Shown here piece after piece: positions 61,904 to 64,000 of a DNA stretch of 64,000 nt (positions are counted from its first letter, which is position 1; each line of letters opens with the position of its first letter). The notes below the pieces were generated by a model, which saw only the letters and a list, made by a program, of their open reading frames with translations, did no database searches and was not told the DNA's origin. Source of the DNA: Prostheceraeus crozeri (lineage: Eukaryota; Platyhelminthes; Polycladida; Euryleptidae); the NCBI GenBank assembly GCA_907163375.1, contig CAJQUW010015377.1:1-64000 (forward strand). The letters run 5' to 3'. Made by a program: the position numbers and the translations under genes.

Positions 61904-63329
61904 ATGCATGCCGATGAGCAATTTGATGATAATATGTTTGAAGAGGATTTAATAAGTATGGATCTCATCAATTATGAATTTGTGCCGACTGGTATCATTT
62001 CGGGTCTCACCACTGAACAACTGAATAATTTGACCAGTAGCACAGCAGAAATTACAAGAGAAAGGGATCAAGTAACATACCCAGAAGCAGATATCGTTCC
62101 ACAACAAGAATATCCTGAGTTAGGTAATCAAATTCAAGCGGAAATGAACAGAATAGAAGAAGAAATGAAAGTTCAGTCAACAGCACAACAAACAAAATCA
62201 TATTCTAGAAAGTTAAAACAATTTTTGTCAGCGAAGAACTTACCAGACAATATTGAAACTATGCCTGTGAGTGTCCTATCTTCATATCTCCGATTCTACT
62301 ATAGTCAACTTAGAAAGAAAGATGGATCCTACTACTCGTCACGTACTCTCATATGTATAAGAGCTGGTATACATCGCTATTTGACACAGGCGCCAGTTAA
62401 TCGAAGCGTCAACATTTTGAATGGAGTTATGTTTCAACAATGTCCGCAGCAAACATCTGAAATTAGCGAAGATGACTTCAGACTTCTTTCAACATACTTT
62501 CACAGAAGAACACCTGACAGGCTCCAGAAAGAAATTTGGTTTAATACCGAGTACTATTTTGGAATGCGTGGACGAGAAAATATGCGTCAATTTACGATCT
62601 CCAGCTTTGTTCTATGTTGTGACTCAAACAATAAAACATATCTCAAAATAAATGAAAATCTATTGTCAAAGAATGTCAAAGCGTCTTTGAATACAAAGGA
62701 ATTTTCGGATATGAAGCAAGCAAAAGTGTATCAGGACAGAGATCAGCCGAACAAATGTCCAATTGTTGCATTTCTTCTTTATAAAAGAAAATTAGAAGAT
62801 CGTGGGATTAACAAAATGTGGCCCAAACCTATAGAAAATGAGAAAATGATTGAGGCAGGATTGTGGTACTACCAGAAAGGAGTCACAGGGAAAAAATCTT
62901 TTGGGTGAAATGATGACCACCATTTCCGAGGAATCCAAACTCTCAAAGCGATACACAAACCATTCGATCCGAGCGACTGCCATTAATCGACTGCGAGACA
63001 AAGGATTCAAGAAAGAGCAAATATACAAAATTACGGGACACAAAAATCCCAGAAGCCTTGACAGCTACTTCAGAAAACGATGTACCGATGACGAATCATT
63101 TTCAATGAACCGATCATTACAGAGCTCTTTACATGGCACTGCAAGTACGAGCACTGATCCTGAAATTCGCGACGACATTTATCCTGAACCTCAACAGACA
63201 GTGGAAAATTCTCACGTTCTTCAATTCACGAACAATCAAAATTTTCTTATTGCTAGGGCCCCAAGCAACAAAAAAATGAAGCTTAAGTGTGACGGTGAAA
63301 CCAACATAGTTGAAATTGAGTTTATTTGA
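61904..63329 (+). pseudogene. Crypton-type tyrosine recombinase (DUF3504/KIAA1958-like), one frameshift
   Basis: ATG 61,904 opens MHADEQFDDNMFEEDLIS, an acidic N-terminus; a helical SAM-like/core-binding region follows (SYSRKLKQFLSAKNLPDN to GSYYSSRTLICIRAGIHRYL). The catalytic domain then has the first Arg block WFNTEYYFGMRGRENMR (about residues 213-228), the box TNHSIRATAINRLRDKG (His-x-x-Arg, from about 62,955), GHKNPRSLDSYFRK with the second-box His and the nucleophile Tyr (codon at 63,066), and a polar tail ending at TGA 63,327-63,329. The set is R..HxxR..H..Y, as in tyrosine recombinases. The frame changes in the A6 run at 62,891-62,896 (one base more than the two flanking frames fit). 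Product would cut and rejoin DNA. A sequencing error in the A run is possible. Confidence 0.8.
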
Positions 63330-63559
63330 CATTGTGATAAACATTCTTGTTATGTTGTTTCTTGTTGATGCCTTTATTATAGGCATAACAGTTAACCTAT
63401 CTAGGAGTCATAGGGATATTTCGATATGCATAGACATCTAAATATAGATTTTCATAAAAACACAATTATTTTTGTATATTATTGACCATTTAGTGGTAGA
63501 CATCTAACATTAAAGTAGATAACAATAATTTCTATGTTTCATTTTATGTATATTTGAGT

Positions 63560-63680
63560 TTGAATAAATCATTTTCATTCCCATGACTAGCCTGCTTAGA
63601 TCAGGACGAAACCGGTCGGGAATTTTGATTCCTCTGACTTTTCCTTGAGTGATTTTTTGTTTTTTTATATTATTTACCAT
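63560..63680 (+). mobile_element. Possible 3' tail of Penelope-like element, hammerhead-like
   Basis: CCTGCTTAGATCAGGACGAA (63,591-63,610) forms a CCTG/CAGG stem directly followed by ACGAAAC, the layout of hammerhead stem II plus the GAAA core. A second stem GGAAT/ATTCC follows (63,619-63,632). The CUGAUGA half of a hammerhead core is not present in canonical form. PLE tails commonly hold degenerate copies of this structure, so it may be the 3' end of the element whose ORF ends at 61,587. Confidence 0.4.
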
Positions 63681-63705
63681 TTTGATTTATCCTATTATTT
63701 GATCT

Positions 63706-63733
63706 TATATATATATATATATATATATATATA
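63706..63733 (+). repeat. (TA)n microsatellite, 28 bp
   Basis: Fourteen uninterrupted TA dinucleotides. Confidence 0.9.
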
Positions 63734-63960
63734 ACTCGAAAGATTGCAACAAGAAGTTTTGCTGTAATACATGTACTTTTGTTTTAATCCCATTACGATC
63801 AAACCAGTATCTTCGTCAGCTGGTAACTTACAAGTGCACGAGTTGAACTCACAAGATCTGTCTTACCTCCATCAATATGTTAGCAGCTGTTATTTGGTTA
63901 CTCAGGATTACAAATATTGTAACCTTCTTTCATAAGTTAAAGACCAAATACAACATCGAA
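63734..63960 (-). mobile_element. Possible second Penelope-like tail, opposite strand
   Basis: On the minus strand CAGCTGACGAAGATACTGG, then CAATCTTTCGAGTTA running into the TA microsatellite resemble 3' tails of Penelope-like elements, which often end in simple repeats. It would face the tail at 63,560-63,680. There is no coding part in view and the call rests on pattern resemblance only. Confidence 0.25.
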
Positions 63961-64000
63961 CTCAATACTAGCCGTAAATTCGAAAAGTTTAACCACAAAA

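Larger units (their letters stand above)
61594..63535 (+). mobile_element. Crypton-like tyrosine recombinase element with inverted repeats
   Basis: The recombinase gene is bracketed by related sequence in inverted orientation. TATTGTTATCTACTTT at 61,676-61,691 is the perfect reverse complement of 63,512-63,527. The alignment continues inward with gaps through a GTCAATAATAT motif to a shared ACTCCTAG (61,811 and, reversed, about 63,402). The motif RGTCAATAATATRYAAA occurs at 61,594 and 61,759, partly at 61,722, and inverted at 61,638-61,655 and 63,469-63,487. These could be recombinase binding sites (inference). Published Cryptons are described as lacking long terminal inverted repeats, so either this is an unusual member or the repeats belong to the host Penelope-like element. 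Exact ends are unknown. Confidence 0.5.

Noticed and set aside
59798-63329. DIRS-type retroelement (RT plus tyrosine recombinase)
   Set aside because: The RT blocks and the GIY-YIG module are of Penelope type and the recombinase is of the Crypton/KIAA1958 type; no RNase H or methyltransferase region is present.

Overview
The window looks like a piece of an AT-rich invertebrate animal genome. The evidence is indirect: spliced exons with GT-AG consensus, and a mixed transposon load (piggyBac, PIF/Harbinger, Tc1/mariner, LINE, Penelope-like element with GIY-YIG domain, Crypton-type tyrosine recombinase) of the sort found in insects, molluscs, cnidarians and similar animals. No bacterial features (operons, ribosome binding sites, CRISPR) are present, and the species cannot be named from the sequence.

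Region 1 (1 to about 41,630) is one continuous head-to-tail satellite array. The monomer is 108 bp (about 384 copies in view; the left edge lies outside the window), about 54% GC and CpG-rich by hand count, unlike the AT-rich flank. Because 108 is a multiple of 3 the consensus is open in more than one frame, which gives hundreds of apparent ORFs; these are shadows of the repeat and are not listed as genes. The array was built by nested duplication of blocks of 9, 10-11, 18, 22, 62 and 80 monomers. Its right edge decays through about one strongly diverged monomer. The first 1.1 kb is an indel-rich near-copy of 2.6-3.7 kb and looks like poorly polished or falsely duplicated assembly.

Region 2 (41.6-50.9 kb) is AT-rich, mostly non-coding DNA holding two convincing minus-strand internal exons (49,617-49,901 and 42,724-43,002). 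Both have phase-1 introns on both sides, as expected for a modular, possibly extracellular, host protein. A possible last exon lies at 41,920-42,084. Between them are a 123-bp insertion with 15-bp target-site duplications and a hammerhead-like motif, a cluster of GAGATCTC palindromes, and a LINE fragment joined to a Penelope RT fragment.

Region 3 (50.9-59 kb) is a transposon cluster: a decayed PIF/Harbinger pair (Myb/SANT-like gene plus DDE transposase, divergent ends facing each other), a nearly whole piggyBac with terminal repeats, an inverted pair of about 95-bp sequences that both keep a coding end, a long hairpin, and a Tc1/mariner relic.

Region 4 (59.8-64 kb) holds a Penelope-like element (RT then GIY-YIG domain) and, 3' of it on the same strand, a Crypton-type tyrosine recombinase gene bounded by inverted repeats and by five copies of a GTCAATAATAT-like motif. 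The motif copies include a near-perfect 62-nt hairpin. This last unit is the best candidate for something not well described: Cryptons are usually said to lack terminal inverted repeats.
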